Assembly: GCF_009389715.1 (NCBI RefSeq)
Contig: NC_052409.1
Coordinates: 1,528,001-1,592,000, forward strand
Source: Phoenix dactylifera
Taxonomy: Eukaryota > Streptophyta > Magnoliopsida > Arecales > Arecaceae
DNA length: 64,000 nt
Direction of reading: 5' to 3'
The notes below the pieces were generated by a model. It worked only from the letters and a program-made list of their open reading frames with translations. It had not been told where the DNA came from and made no database searches. The position numbers and the translations under genes are program-made. Position 1 is the first letter of the stretch, and each line of letters opens with the position of its first letter. Below, one piece after another: positions 23,415-37,221 of this stretch.

Positions 23415-26400
23415 TTTGGAAAGCAACCTCTTGCGGCCGGCTTGCTTACATGCATGCACTGCTTCTCCTCTCAATCATCGCGCATCCATCCTATCTATCT
23501 TGTAAGCTGTGTCCTCCATGATAAATGGAAAAACTAGTAAATAATTGATATAAAAATATCTCTCACAAAAAGTAATATACAAACAAAAATTAATGTTTTT
23601 TATGGAAAAAATGATGCGAATACCATCATTCACATCCAAAAATAATCTCTCTGAAGAGCAAGTGTTGAGGAGAGGGCTGCGAATCAGGAAATCTGAATCC
23701 TATTTACAAAATGAAAAAAAAAAAGTTCATTTGTAAATTATAAGCCTACGTTACTGATCGAAAGAATAGTTGTTATACTATATATAAATAGCCTTTTTAA
23801 CCGTGAGGTTTGGCTCGTCACCAGTCTCCATGGCATTTCAGAAAGTAAAACTATAGTTGAACTACGTACCATCTCCTGCTGAAAACAAAATATATGGTAC
23901 TCGTGTTGCAGGGTGACATCGGTTCGAGTACTCAGATAATAAGCATTGGAGATGGCCAAGCCTCTCTCCCATGCAACTTGAAGTTTTCATTGGCATTTGA
24001 AACTTTCATGTGACCTGTTTCCAGTCCTCAAATGGACTTGAGCTCATCGAGTTCCTGAGCCCTGAGCTACGACGCATCTTGACGGTAAACTCCTTAATTC
24101 CATATTAAGAAGGGCTTCAAATAGGAGGCTGGGTTTGCACTTATTTCTGTCGACAAGAAGCACTGGCACAAGAGTGGTCTTCGGACCGTGATGAACCCAC
24201 TTTCAACTCACGAAAACAAATAGTGCATCACTGCATGATGGATTCTACCAGCTGCTGAAGAAAGATTGATAAGGTGGAGTCCTTACAGTGCCACGTACGG
24301 ACCTGATCTGTGCCTTTGGTAGGTTTCCCCCGGCAACAAAAATTTCCTTCGGTAGGTCGAGTGACCCATCGCAATCTATGAACAAAATGAAGTAAGGTGG
24401 GGATTAATAGCCTCCTCTCGGGGCTCCGAGAGAACATGGTGAGACGCTAATGAACAAACCCTTCACATGAACCTTCGGACTTCTATCTACATATTTAACT
24501 CCCTCTTTAGGACGTGGAACCTAAGTCACCTTTTATTTGGTAGTTCCTACGTCTCTTCCAGCCAAACGAAAGCTTCCAACTTTTTTCTTTTTTATTTTAA
24601 TCCTTAACTTACACAATGATTTTTTTTGGAGTTTTCAGGATCCATTTCTTTAGGAAGAAATGATTTCAGGATGGCTAATAAAAAGATTGCATGAAGTTGG
24701 AATAATATATAGGAGGATAGTGAGGGATTTTGATTCAGGATGGCAATGACATCCTTCCACCCCCTCCAAACCAAAAAGCATACGTGAAGCTGGAATAATA
24801 GGAGGAATGGTGAGGGATTTGAATGGTGCATGGGATTAGAATGCTTTTACCCTGTCTCACGTACGTCCCACGTACGTATAAGGCCTATATACCCTGGTAA
24901 ATGGAATTCTACGTACAGATAAGAGGATTAAAGGGAGGGGAAGATGAGAAAGAGAACAGGAGAATAACGAACAGCTCACGTGCAGGGGACAAAAAGCCTC
25001 CGAAGGCCCTTTAAAGGTGTGCACTCGGTGGCCCCTATAACCCAGAAGGCACACATGGAGACCAACTCCACTGGAGTAGCAATAATCAGCCATCAATCAA
25101 CTCTTAGTACGCTTTTTGTCATTAAGGGGCTGAGGTCAAACCCTAATCACCTCCTAACTGACCAACCCTAGTGAACCCTAATCACATCTATTGATGCCTC
25201 ACCAAAAGCAACTCCTAAAACCCTTCAAATGATCATGATTGACATATTAACTAATCCTGTTTCTCTACTTCTTGTTATCACTTAGGCTTAGTCTATAAGT
25301 TTGTCTCAAGTACTTTTCTCGGTCTATTTCTGCAAGGCTATAGGTATCATCTTATGTGCTGGAAATTTAACTAGTTTTGTGTTATTCAGGGTGTTTGCAG
25401 GTAATTAAAGAGCAAGAAACCAAGAATCTTTTAAAGAAAAGAAGCATAATGAATCCCAAATCCATGGTTTACTCATTAACCCCAACTTCCAGTTTAGAAG
25501 ATGCAATAGAAGACTTCTCTTTTTGCCTTCCTAGTGATCAGATGTTCCATATATATACACCTTTAATCAGCATTGAATAATACTACCATGGCATAATGTG
25601 GGTGCATTATCGACGACTATGGAGGCTATTAGATAAAGTCATTCGAGGAGTGATGATGCTATGGGGTAAAAAGCCAAGGTGGTCTCCTGATCCAACTGAG
25701 ATTAGACATCGATGATGGCAAAAGAAACTCCAAATTTGATTGGGATTAGTAATTTATTCTGCAAAGTACCCACGAATTGAGCCATGTGAACGGGTGCAGC
25801 CGAACCATCAACTATGACCATCTAAACTCCTCGCTAAAGAAATTAGTTTACCTGGGAGTAGTACAAGAAACCGTTGGAGATGCTGAATGAGTTCCTCTAC
25901 TAGGATCCCACCGCACAAGTGGATTAGTTTATTAGTGATGTCACGAGCCACTACAAGGATTGGAGTCGGCACCTGGACCTGATAGGTTTCCAATTAATAA
26001 TCTTGGTCAATTAAAGAAGATGGTATAATTAGCCTATTCAAAGTATCTGGACTGGAGGTTAGGATGGGAAACGGCCATGAAATTGAGGGAGCAATTATCT
26101 GGTCGACTTGACTGTTAAATTAAATCACTAGCTTCATCTCTCTTTGTAGTTGAAATTGCATGAGAGTAACACTAATCTTACTGACCTAATTACGCAACCA
26201 AAATGAGCTTAAGCACTCGATACAAACTGTCCACGATAGAATGATGCACAAAAGCAAGATCTCGTCCGTTAGGGATCGATATTAGGAGAAGAATGTCTTG
26301 TACATGATTTTTCTCAAAGAAACGGAGGAGTTTTGCCTACATTGGGACTTGTGAGAGCATTAAAGCAGACAGTGGAATCGAGCAGAGAGAAAGGAAAAAG

Positions 26401-29389
26401 AATATAGAAATTTAATATATCTTGATGCCTGAATTCATAGTGATTCGTTCAAGCAGGATTTTGGTGACAGTATTTTATTCTGTTTTTTTTATATTTTGCT
26501 AAAATGTCGGAAGAATTTCAGTCATTTAGCAAGCATATGTACATCTTCGAGAAAATTTATAAATATAAATACTTCGTCAATCATTTTAAACTTTAGCTAA
26601 TGTCCATCAAATATCGAAATCAACTTCACCTCACAAGCATAACTAAGTAATATGTAGCTCGAAGCCTCAGAACCAAAATCTAAAATCGGTACGAGCCATT
26701 CAGAGTCATGCTAAACTTAATTAAACCAGAATGTATAAATTGTTATTAATTTACGTGGATAATGATACCTTCATAGCAGATGCATGTGGATGCTCGGTAC
26801 ACACACTTGTCGTCCAGTTGACTGCAACTGCCACCTCCGCATAAGTAGGTGATCACGATAGTAATCGACATGGAATCGCATGCATTCATCCACAAGACAG
26901 CACAATCTACGGTGTACCAGCACTCCCACCATCCATATACCTTAGTTAATTAGGTCTCATGGGGTCCCATGCAAGTCCTCTTCAGCCTTCGTGCATTGAA
27001 TACCCCCATTCTGCTCCTTAATTATAGCATGCAAAGAAGAAAGAAAAAGAAGTAGGAAAAGCTTCTACACCCAAACAGACGAGAAAGACAAGGCCACCAA
27101 ATTATATATGAGTGAAGCTCACATGGGTCGGACTTTTACGGAAGCTCTGAGTGGGCTCTGAGTGCTCTCTGTGTTTTTAAAATAAGAACTCAGCGTCCAA
27201 AGAACTAAGCGATCTCCGCCGCAGTGGCCACCTCCAGAAGAAAAATAAAGTAAAGAGAGGTGGTCTTGGAAGCCCACTTCCTTTCTCCTGTTGACTTCCT
27301 CTAGGTTAGCTTTCTCCAGCCTCCAACTTGCATAATAGCATGAGAGATGCCAAAAAATGATAATTATATGGTAATCAAAGCTTTGGATGGTTAATCTACT
27401 CATAACCTAAAGAATGGCATCTGCTGACCACTCTGCTTTACACCTAGCAAAGCTCCATTAAAGTGGCTCCCTTAAGCTTTAGTCCATATGATTAGTACTA
27501 CTTGCTGGCCATGACTCCCTGTTTGATTTAGATAATTTCTTCGATCAAACTTAACCCTCAAGAATCAGCTTTATTTATAGTGATTATGTTGTTGTAACAA
27601 GATAATTCATGATAACATACAGAAACAATGTTTCAATTGACATAAAATGATATAAATTTTCATAAAAAAATTAAATGTTAGCTACTTGCACATGCACGCA
27701 AATATACTAGATCAAATGTGAGAAAATACATACCATTTTGAGAGAAAGGAAGGGAAGACTCACGATCTGAGTAAATAACTCAACCTATATACTCCGGTTT
27801 GCACTAGCATCACCCAAGACTTGAATTATGAACAGGCTTTGAAAGAACCGAGGCATCATCTAGTTCACACGAGAAAATATTTACATTTTATTGATATGTT
27901 ACAAAATTAAATGAAATTCAGATACAATAATTAGTTAATCAAGTGATTAACTTCACCTATCCCACTCTTACAGTTTATGCCACCCAAAAACGTTTTCATA
28001 TAAATTTCAATTAATTCTATTCTTAATCTTTTAACTTTCCTTTAAACAGGTATGTTGATTGTACAAAATCAGAACAATGACTTAAGCAATTGCTAGCTGG
28101 CCTTAATTGCAGTACACATAGCTCCAATATTTTCTGTTCCAATCCTTCCAAATATTGACAAAATAAGTACAAACCTTTTGTCAACATTCTTATCACAACA
28201 TTGCACATTGTCTTTTAATGTAAACCATGAGAGAGACATTTCATGCAAGTGTTTGGATTTTGCCCCCTAGAATTGCCTGTGTCCAAAATATGAACAACTT
28301 GTAAAAAATGACACATCACAAATGATAAATTTGTCCAAAAATCAGGGAAATGTATGGATCCAAAATGGTAGGGTATTTATGTTAGATAATCATCTTGCTC
28401 TTTTTTTATCAGCAAAACCACCCCAATATAGTTATATAGACAATCTTCAATATTTCCATCAGGCATTTGTGCATCAACTGGTTGGGTTGGTAAAGTTATT
28501 GATATCGGATATCCCACAATCTAGGTTAGATTTTGCCCCCAACCTAATTTTGACTACACCTGCTCTTCTTCTAGCTTTTAAAACAATAGGAGATGGTATG
28601 TGTTTTGAATCAACATGATTGAAGAATTTTGGTTGCCAAACTGTTGACCAGACTCGACGGCCCTAAATTTATTCAATCATCACTAATCCAAGTCTAGACT
28701 CCATCTGAAGACGTACGAGCTATAGGAACGATAGCGACACCCTGCCTAACTTCCATAAATCTCGAGAGATAAATCTCCAATCGGACGCACAGGATTGGCT
28801 CGCCCGGATTGGGTCCATGGCATCCTGTAAATAAGCAGAAATCCGTGCCCTATCGTTGAAGGGAACAACCCGGGGATCCACCATAATAATAATAAATTCT
28901 GCTATCAGCCGTCCGTTTGACTGGCGCCAAAGGCTCACCGTCGAATTAAAGATGGTTTATTTATTGGCGAATTTAGCTGGACAAATCTCCACCGTACGAT
29001 TTGCGAATCTCTGCTCTTTTCTCCGCGTTGCGTGCTTTGCTGTATAACCCACTAATTTATCAAAGTAAACAATATTAATTAGAGTGCAGAAAGAAGTAAG
29101 AAATCGTGAAAGCTCCACGGATCCGATTCTAGACTTAGCGAATCCCTTTCCTTCGCTGTACTCCTTTACTTAGTTTACTGCTAATTTATACTTAATAATA
29201 ATATTAATAGATTTGTGGACCATTTGATCAGTGGATGTCCATCTGGATCCATGTACCAATTTTGAGCTTAAACGAAGCCGTGGACAATCACGAAATACTC
29301 CTCTCTCTTTTTTTCGTTTTTACGTTACTGCAGAAAAAAAAAGTGCAAAGTATAGTCAAGTTAAAAAAATAAAAAATATATATTATATT

Positions 29390-29740
29390 TGAATTGGAGT
29401 TTTCAAATAAAAGATAAAAAATAGTAGCTTTTTCATAAAAAATAAATTTATATATTTTATATGAAGAAAAAAAAGCATATGAAATATAGAAAATTTCAAT
29501 TTTCTGCTAGCTGAAAATTAGGAATTTTTTAAAAAAAATATTTTTAAGTTTTAGATATGAATAGAGTAAGATATTGAGAAAATAATAGATATTTTATATA
29601 ACTATTCCTAGAAAGTAGATAAGTTGGTCTTCTATATACTACTTTTTCATGATCAATTAATATTAAAAATTATTTTTTAGATATTATATATATAAGTATC
29701 AATTTTTTTAAACAAAATTTTAATAAAAAAGAATTATGAA
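29390..29740. repeat. AT-rich dispersed repeat, copy 1
   Basis: This segment shares ordered blocks with 54960-55310: TTTTCAAA(A), TTTCAATTTTC..GCTGAAAAT, then AGATATTTTATATAA. Both are very AT-rich and of similar length. They look like diverged copies of one family, possibly a MITE. No terminal repeats could be fixed. Confidence 0.5.
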
Positions 29741-31545
29741 TCAAATAAATTTTTAATTACATTGTGTTTCTATAAAAATAAATAAATAAATAGAAGAGAC
29801 GCAGAATTAGGGAGGAGAAGTCGCCGCGTTAAAGAGGGAGGAAGGGAAAAAAAAAAAGGAAAAGAAGGGACGGACTCTGGAGGAGTGTGAGAGTGAGAAA
29901 AGAGAAGCAAGGCTGTGGAACTTGATGGGGTGGAGGGGCCTCTCGATTTCACACGCTTGCTTCCGTCTTCACCTTTAATATTTCCACGGAACATGGTTAC
30001 TTCACGAATATGACAGGTGCAAGGCACGTGCAAACGTTGATTGAAGATTGTGACCTGTTGTGACATGTTGAAGTCCAAAATTATCTTTCCAAAATATAAG
30101 AATCGTAATAAAATTTAAAAGAACTAGAGTAAATTCTTAGATATTTCACACCAAGTCTGTCCTTGAGGTTTAGATTAGTGAGGAAAGGGGAGTTAGAGAT
30201 TGCATTAATCAAGTACTTTGTTCATACAAGTGAGATTTATTCTTCTATCCCTGAAAAATCGAGGTTAAAGAGAGTTGGTGAATTTTTCAATTTTCTTGGA
30301 CTTCCTCTTTGTTTCTTTGAACATGAAAGTGAAAAAACATTTCAGCATACCTCAATACATAAATTGTAATGCATCCGTATCGAGCTAAGATTTTAAAATA
30401 ATGGATTAGTCTATTATGCTGCCCTCATGTCAAAATTGTTATTGACCATTACACCAGTTATAAGGACCGTTACTTGTCTCAAAAGCAACCTTGTGAAATA
30501 AAGATGGTTGTAATAAAAAATAATGGCTAATAACGAAAATACAATAGCATTATCTTTCTTTTAATTTTTTATTATATAAATTAATATATATTTGGACCAA
30601 AAAATCATTTTTTGGAGCAAATTTGAAGGAAAATTTGAACTTCAGAAAAAAATATTTTATTAAAAACTACAAGTGAAAATAATGATAACTGTTATGTTAT
30701 AATGGTTCACTATAAATAAAAAAAATGAAAATAAGAAAAAATAATGACTGTTATATTTTTTAGCAGTTATAATGCCTTTATTTTGAACAAGTTATAAAGT
30801 ATAAGACTATGTTTTGGAAGCAAAATAGCACAAGTAGAATAATTTATTTCTAACCTTCTTTACTCCTGTTAGTCCTAGGACTAAACGGAATAAGCCTAAT
30901 TTTATTTTGTTCAAATCTATAATTCCAGAGGTTTTGTTTGAATGTTGCTTGGTTGGAAAGTGACTTAGCATTACAAAATAACTTTTTTTTTTTATAATTG
31001 GACTAAATTACTCTAGGAAGATATTAGCCAAGTATGATTGAATGCCAAACATATTATTGTCATATTCTTTGTGGAATAGTATAGTAACAATAATATTATT
31101 TAAAACTAAAATAATTTGAAAATTTAAAACTACATAAATAGTAAATTAGATAGTAATTGTCGGATCTAGATCTTAGTACGCAGTCAATTTTTTGGGCTCA
31201 TCCAAAACCTGTAAGTTTGGTCAAAAAACACCCCTTCTGAGTTCTGACCTTTCAGTTTTCACACGCCTTGCTGTCGGACAGCCAGCCTGCCAGTTTTCTC
31301 CCGTTCCAGCCTTCACAAGAGCTCTGTTAAAAAAAAAAAAAAAAAAAATCAAACGCCTTGCCCTTCCTTTCCCAGTCTCTCTCCCTTCAGTTAAAATATA
31401 AAAATAAAATTTAAATCAAATATGGAAAAATGGCGATCATATGCAAGGGGTTAAAAAAGGGCAGGAAAAGGAGCAAGAAAGAGAGAGAGAAAGTGAAGAG
31501 AGGGAGAGAGGGGAGGGAGCGAGCTCTCATGGTGCTTGCTGCGAT

Positions 31546-34500
31546 ATGTCTCAGGCTTCAGAGGAGTCTTCTGAGATAATAAATAGGGGGCGCGTGGGAG
31601 GAATGGAATCACCCGGAGATGCAAGCTTCCCACCACACTCTCCTAAAGAAGACTCGCCGGCCATCGAATTCGTCGACAAAGGAGGAGGAGGTCTTCCTAC
31701 CGGCGGCGGAGCCCGAACATAAAGATTCATCCTTTGTTCCTCCTCCTACTAGTAATTCTGTCGTTACTCATAGTTTAGAAATGGAGGTATCTAACGGCAA
31801 GCAGGAAGGGGAGTCGCCGGAGACGGCGGCCGGTGGTGGGGAGGTCGAGAAGCCCTCTCCGCCGGCACCGTCGGTGGGCTTCGGGGAGCTCCTCCGCTTT
31901 GCCGATGGTCTTGATTACATTTTGATGGCTATCGGGACTGCTGGAGCTATCGTCCATGGTTGCGCTCTTCCTGTCTTTCTTCGCTTCTTTTGCGGATCTT
32001 GTCGACTCCTTCGGCTCCAACGCCGACGACCCCGACGCCATGGTCCGCCAAGTCGTCAAGGTGCTCGACCCCTTCACCAATTTATTCCCAATAGAAGAGA
32101 TTTGGGTTATTTGAGCCGGAATGATTTTGTTATTGGGAATTTTGCAGTATGCTTTCTACTTCTTGGTCGTCGGGGCGGCGATTTGGGCGTCTTCTTGGGC
32201 TGGTGAGTTCTTCCCGATTTCTCTCTTTTTTGTTTTTTTGATTTCGCGAATATCGTTAGAATTTGAGAGCTGGTTATCGGAATGCAACAGAGATATCTTG
32301 CTGGATGTGGACCGGGGAGCGGCAGACGACCAAGATGAGGATCGAGTATCTGGAGGCGGCGCTGAACCAGGACGTCCGCTACTTCGACACCGAGGTCCGC
32401 ACCTCCGACGTCGTCTACGCCATCAACGCCGACGCGGTCATCGTTCAGGACGCCATCAGCGAGAAGGTGGGGCTCCTTTTCCATTACATTACCCGATCTC
32501 TCCGATGGTTTGGGGTTTCTAATGCTGGCTATGGTGTTCGAGCAGCTGGGGAATTTTATCCATTACATGGCCACCTTCGTCTCCGGCTTCGTGGTGGGTT
32601 TCACCGCCGTGTGGCAGCTGGCCCTCGTCACGCTCGCCGTCGCCCCCCTCATCGCGGTCATCGGAGGCATTCACACCGCCACACTGGCCAAGCTCTCCTC
32701 CAAGAGCCAAAAATGCCCTGTCCCAGGCCAGCAGCATAGCCGAGCAGGCGAGATTTCAATCCATTTGCTTAAAGTCCTTCCACTCCTTTGGCACCATGTG
32801 GCTTGCTTAGTTTATTAGTTTATTGGCTCCAGGCATTGGCTCAAATCAGGACGGTGCAATCCTTCGTGGGCGAGTCTAGGGTTCTCCAGGCCTACTCCTC
32901 GGCTCTGAAGCTGGCTCAAAGGATCGGCTACCGGATTGGCCTCGCAAAGGGTATGGGACTGGGAGCCACCTACTTCACCGTCTTCTGCTGCTATGCTCTC
33001 CTCCTGTGGTACGGCGGATACCTCGTCCGCCACCAGCACACCAATGGCGGACTTGCCATCGCCACCATGTTCTCCGTCATGATAGGAGGATTGTAAGGAT
33101 ATAGCCTGCTCCCAAGTTATTTGCTTGATTTCGTCGAGTTGGTATTGCGCTCAATTTGGATTATTGGATTGGTCGGCAGGGCTCTCGGGCAGTCGGCTCC
33201 GAGCATGACGGCATTCGCCAAGGCTAGAGTGGCAGCGGCGAAGATACACCGGACCATCGATCACAAGCCAAGCATCGAACGGAACAGCGAGGCGGGGACA
33301 GAGCTGAATGCCGTCACGGGGCATGTGGAGTTCAAGAATGTCGAGTTTGCTTACCCTTCGAGGCCGGAGGTCCTGATACTCCGCGATTTCTCGCTGAGTG
33401 TTGCGGCGGGGAAGACCCTTGCATTGGTGGGGGAGCAGTGGCTCTGGTAAGAGCACTGTGGTCTCCCTCATCGAGAGATTCTACGATCCCGCTTCAGGTA
33501 GCCACGATAGCAACATCCTTACTTCCATTTGCGCCCGATGTTCTCAACCGAGACAGACATCTGGTGATAGCTTTAATTTCCTCCCTTTTCTTTTCTAAAC
33601 GGATCCATCTTTAACTAGTGACTAATAAGGCTCCAATTATTAACTTCTAACACAACAGAACGAAGAGTAATTAATGATAAGGCTCCGGGTCTATCTATTT
33701 ATGATGTATGTGCACAGATCAACAGAGACAAAAACCAGTCACAAAGTCTGAATTTTTTTTTCTTCCCTTTTTCATAAATCTTGATCATGTAAAGTGCTGC
33801 TGTCGGTGGGATTTTGATATAAGCTTTTGTTCTTTTCCTGCGGTTCTAGATACTATAGAGATTATGCTGATACATCCTATTAATTCTCCCTGCTTTTCTT
33901 CTGAAGGACAAGTGTTGCTTGATGGGCATGACATAAAGACCCTGAAGCTAAGGTGGCTAAGACAACAGATAGGGCTGGTGAGCCAGGAGCCCACTCTCTT
34001 TGCAACCAGCATCAAAGAGAATCTTCTTTTGGGCCGGGAAGATGCTAGCCAAGTGGAGATAGAAGAGGCTGCTAGGGTTGCCAATGCCCATTCCTTCATC
34101 ATCAAGCTACCAGATGGCTATGATTCCCAGGTCTGCATCCATCCACCTTTTATCTAACATACGGAAAAACCTGTCGACATTTCATGTTTGTTCTCTTCGC
34201 GTCTGACTGTTGTTAGCCCCTCTCCATGCAATATGACTTCAGCTCTGTCCTTCTATGTGGAGGAGGTCATACACCGTGACCCTCCAGCGTCCCAATCACA
34301 GACAAAACTGGCCCCTCCACGGTCCAAAATGAAGTAACATGGAAAGATTCCTTTCTGAGGTCCTTTTCTAAATCCAAGCTGACAGTAAGAGCCTCCGGGT
34401 GGGTGGTTTGAAAATCGCTCCGCCTGCCCTCACAAGAAATATTTGTTGGAATTAAAGCCTCATTTTGTCCTTGATTAGTCCCATGATTTAACTAATTACA

Positions 34501-34549
34501 CCGGCTTTCAATTGGAATCATAGGGATAGCAGCAGTCGTTGTCTTTCCT

Positions 34550-34583
<34 letters not shown>

Positions 34584-37221
34584 TGGGTGGGGGGCAGTAT
34601 TCGCCATGATGGTTTCCAGTCAACTCCTTAGCCATCAGTTCAGGCGTGAGTCATCCGCATGTTTGAACCCGTCTTGATGTGTGGCACAGGTAGGGGAGAG
34701 GGGGCTGCAGCTCTCCGGCGGCCAGAAGCAGAGGATCGCTATTGCGAGAGCCATGCTGAAGAATCCGGCGATCCTCCTCTTGGACGAGGCTACGAGTGCC
34801 CTTGACTCGGAGTCGGAGAAGCTTGTCCAGGAGGCGCTCGACCGGTTCATGATTGGCCGCACCACGCTCGTCATTGCCCACCGCCTGTCAACAATCCGCA
34901 AGGCCGACGTGGTCGCGGTCCTCCAGCAGGGGAGTGTCTCCGAGATTGGCACTCATGATGAGCTTATGGCCAAGGGTGACAATGGACTCTACGCAAAGCT
35001 GATTCGCATGCAGGAGCAGGCCCACGAGGCCGCAATCGCCAACGCCAGGAAGAGTAGCGCGAGGTAATCGGAAACTCCCATGTTATCCTGCTGCACAGCT
35101 TAGCTTTACCGAGTCTAGTGACTCCGCTGTTTGATTCAATGTCAGGCCTTCCAGTGCTCGGAACTCGGTGAGCTCCCCAATTATCACAAGGAACTCATCA
35201 TACGGCCGATCACCATACTCCCGCCGTCTCTCCGACTTCTCAACATCCGACTTCAGCTTCTCAATCGACCCCAATCACAGGATGGAGAAGCTCGCATTCC
35301 GTGACCAGGCCAGCTCCTTCTGGCGCCTCGCGAAGATGAACTCACCTGAATGGACCTACGCCCTCATTGGCTCCATCGGGTCGATGGTGTGCGGTTCCAT
35401 CAGTGCCCTCTTCGCCTACGTCCTCAGTGCCGTCCTCAGTATCTACTATGCCCAGGACCACCGCTACATGAGACGGGAGATTGCCAAGTACTGCTACCTC
35501 CTGATCGGGGTTTCCTCTGCCGCGCTGCTCTTCAACACCCTGCAGCATCTCTTCTGGGATGTTGTTGGGGAGAATTTAACTAAGCGAGTCCGAGAGAAGA
35601 TGCTCTTTGCGGTACTTCGAAATGAGATTGCATGGTTCGACCAGGAAGAGAATGCAAGCGCCAGGATTGCTGCAAGGCTCTCCTTGGATGCTCACAATGT
35701 TAGGTCTGCAATCGGAGACCGGATATCGGTCATCGTGCAGAATTCGGCGCTCATGCTTGTCGCCTGCACTGCTGGGTTTGTCCTCCAGTGGCGCCTTGCC
35801 CTCGTCCTCGTTGCGGTGTTCCCTGTCGTCGTTGCCGCCACCGTTTTGCAGGTACTGCATTCAAGTCGTCAACATGCAGATGGCTAAAAGTGTTTGCGAA
35901 TTGGCCTCGCTCTCTTTTTTTTTTTGAAACTTAATCGAACATCTTGTGGTCGCAGAAAATGTTCTTGAAGGGCTTCTCCGGGGACCTGGAGAAGGCGCAT
36001 GCCAAGGCGACGCAGATCGCCGGCGAGGCCGTGGCCAATGTCCGGACCGTGGCGGCGTTCAACTCGGAGGCCAAGATCGCCCGGCTTTTCGCCGCCAACC
36101 TCCAGAGCCCCCTCCGCCGCTGCTTCTGGAAGGGCCAGATCGCCGGAAGCGGCTTCGGCGCAGCCCAGTTCCTCCTCTACGCCTCCTACGCCCTCGGCCT
36201 ATGGTATGCCGCCTGGCTCGTGAAGCACGGCATCTCCGACTTCTCCAAGACCATCCGCGTCTTCATGGTCCTCATGGTCTCCGCCAATGGCGCCGCCGAG
36301 ACCCTCACCCTCGCCCCCGACTTCATCAAAGGCGGCCGCGCCATGCGCTCTGTCTTCGAAGTGCTCGACCGCAAGACGGAGGTGGAGCCCGACGATCTGG
36401 ACGCCGCCCCGGTCTTCGACCGCCTACGCGGCGACGTCGAGCTCAAGCACGTCGACTTCGCCTACCCAACCCGTCCAGACGTGCCGGTTTTTCGTGACCT
36501 GACCCTCCGCGCCCGCGCCGGCAAGACGCTCGCCCTCGTCGGGCCCAGTGGCTGCGGCAAAAGCTCGGTCATCTCGTTAATTCTGCGCTTGTACGAGCCG
36601 AATTCGGGGCGGGTGTTGATAGATGCGAAGGACATCCGGAAATATAATCTCAAGTCCCTGAGGCGGGCGATGGCGGTGGTGCCGCAGGAGCCATGCTTGT
36701 TTGCAGCCACGATTTTCGAGAACATCGCGTACGGACGGGAGGCGGCGACGGAAGCAGAGGTGGTGGAGGTAGCGACGCAGGCGAATGCGCACAAATTCAT
36801 AGCGGCGTTGCCGGACGGGTACCGGACCTGGGTCGGGGAGCGGGGCATGCAGCTCTCCGGCGGCCAGCGGCAGAGGATAGCGATCGCCCGAGCTCTGTTA
36901 AAGAAGGCGCAGGTGCTGCTGCTGGACGAGGCGACGAGCGCGCTGGACGCAGAAGTGGAGAGAAGCGTGCAGGAGGCGCTGGACAGGGCGGGGGCGGCGG
37001 CGGGGCGGACGACCATCGTTGTGGCGCACCGCCTGGCCACTGTGAGGAATGCGCACGTAATCGCCGTGATCGACGAGGGGAAGGTGGTGGAGCAGGGGTC
37101 CCATTCCCACCTGCTCAACCACCACCCGGAGGGCTGCTACGCCAGGATGCTTCAGCTCCAGCGGCTCACGCGCTTGCCGGAGGCCGGCGCGCCGGGCCCA
37201 TCCAACCCTGCCGGGATATGA
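31546..37221 (+). CDS. ABCB1/PGP1-type auxin transporter, ten exons, with apparent one-base insertions
   Basis: This is a full ABC transporter (TM-NBD-TM-NBD) of the plasma membrane. Its Arabidopsis, maize (br2) and sorghum (dw3) counterparts export auxin and control stem height. Exons are 31781-32060 (or from 31546), 32148-32202, 32291-32466, 32546-32747, 32833-33092, 33180-33497, 33907-34130, 34690-35063, 35146-35851 and 35956-37221. NBD1 has Walker A in exon 6, the Q-loop LVSQEP in exon 7, and [19 protein letters not shown] and IAHRLS in exon 8. NBD2 in exon 10 has [26 protein letters not shown] and VAHRLA. The linker [20 protein letters not shown] is typical of ABCB1. The expected frame needs one base fewer in exon 1 (near 31998), exon 4 (A run, 32709-32713) and exon 6 (G run, near 33430, inside Walker A), and again between the leader frame and ATG 31781. 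Otherwise all phases close, giving about 1285 aa from 31781 or 1363 from 31546. Intron 4 has a GC donor. Either assembly errors or a recently lost gene. Confidence 0.93.

Larger units (their letters stand above)
22606..31545. other. Long intergenic stretch with few identifiable elements
   Basis: About 9 kb without a supported gene. It holds a LINE tail (23077-23242), a 45-nt hairpin (23370-23414), a duplicated ACGTACGT box next to TATA motifs (about 24853-24885) and an AT-rich dispersed repeat (29390-29740). The region 28700-29050 has promoter-like GC content but no gene could be tied to it. The last 300 bases or so are the upstream flank of ABCB1. Confidence 0.5.

Noticed and set aside
29770-30078. 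102-codon minus-strand frame rich in S, P and L
   Set aside because: It is low complexity from CT-rich sequence, with no family resemblance.
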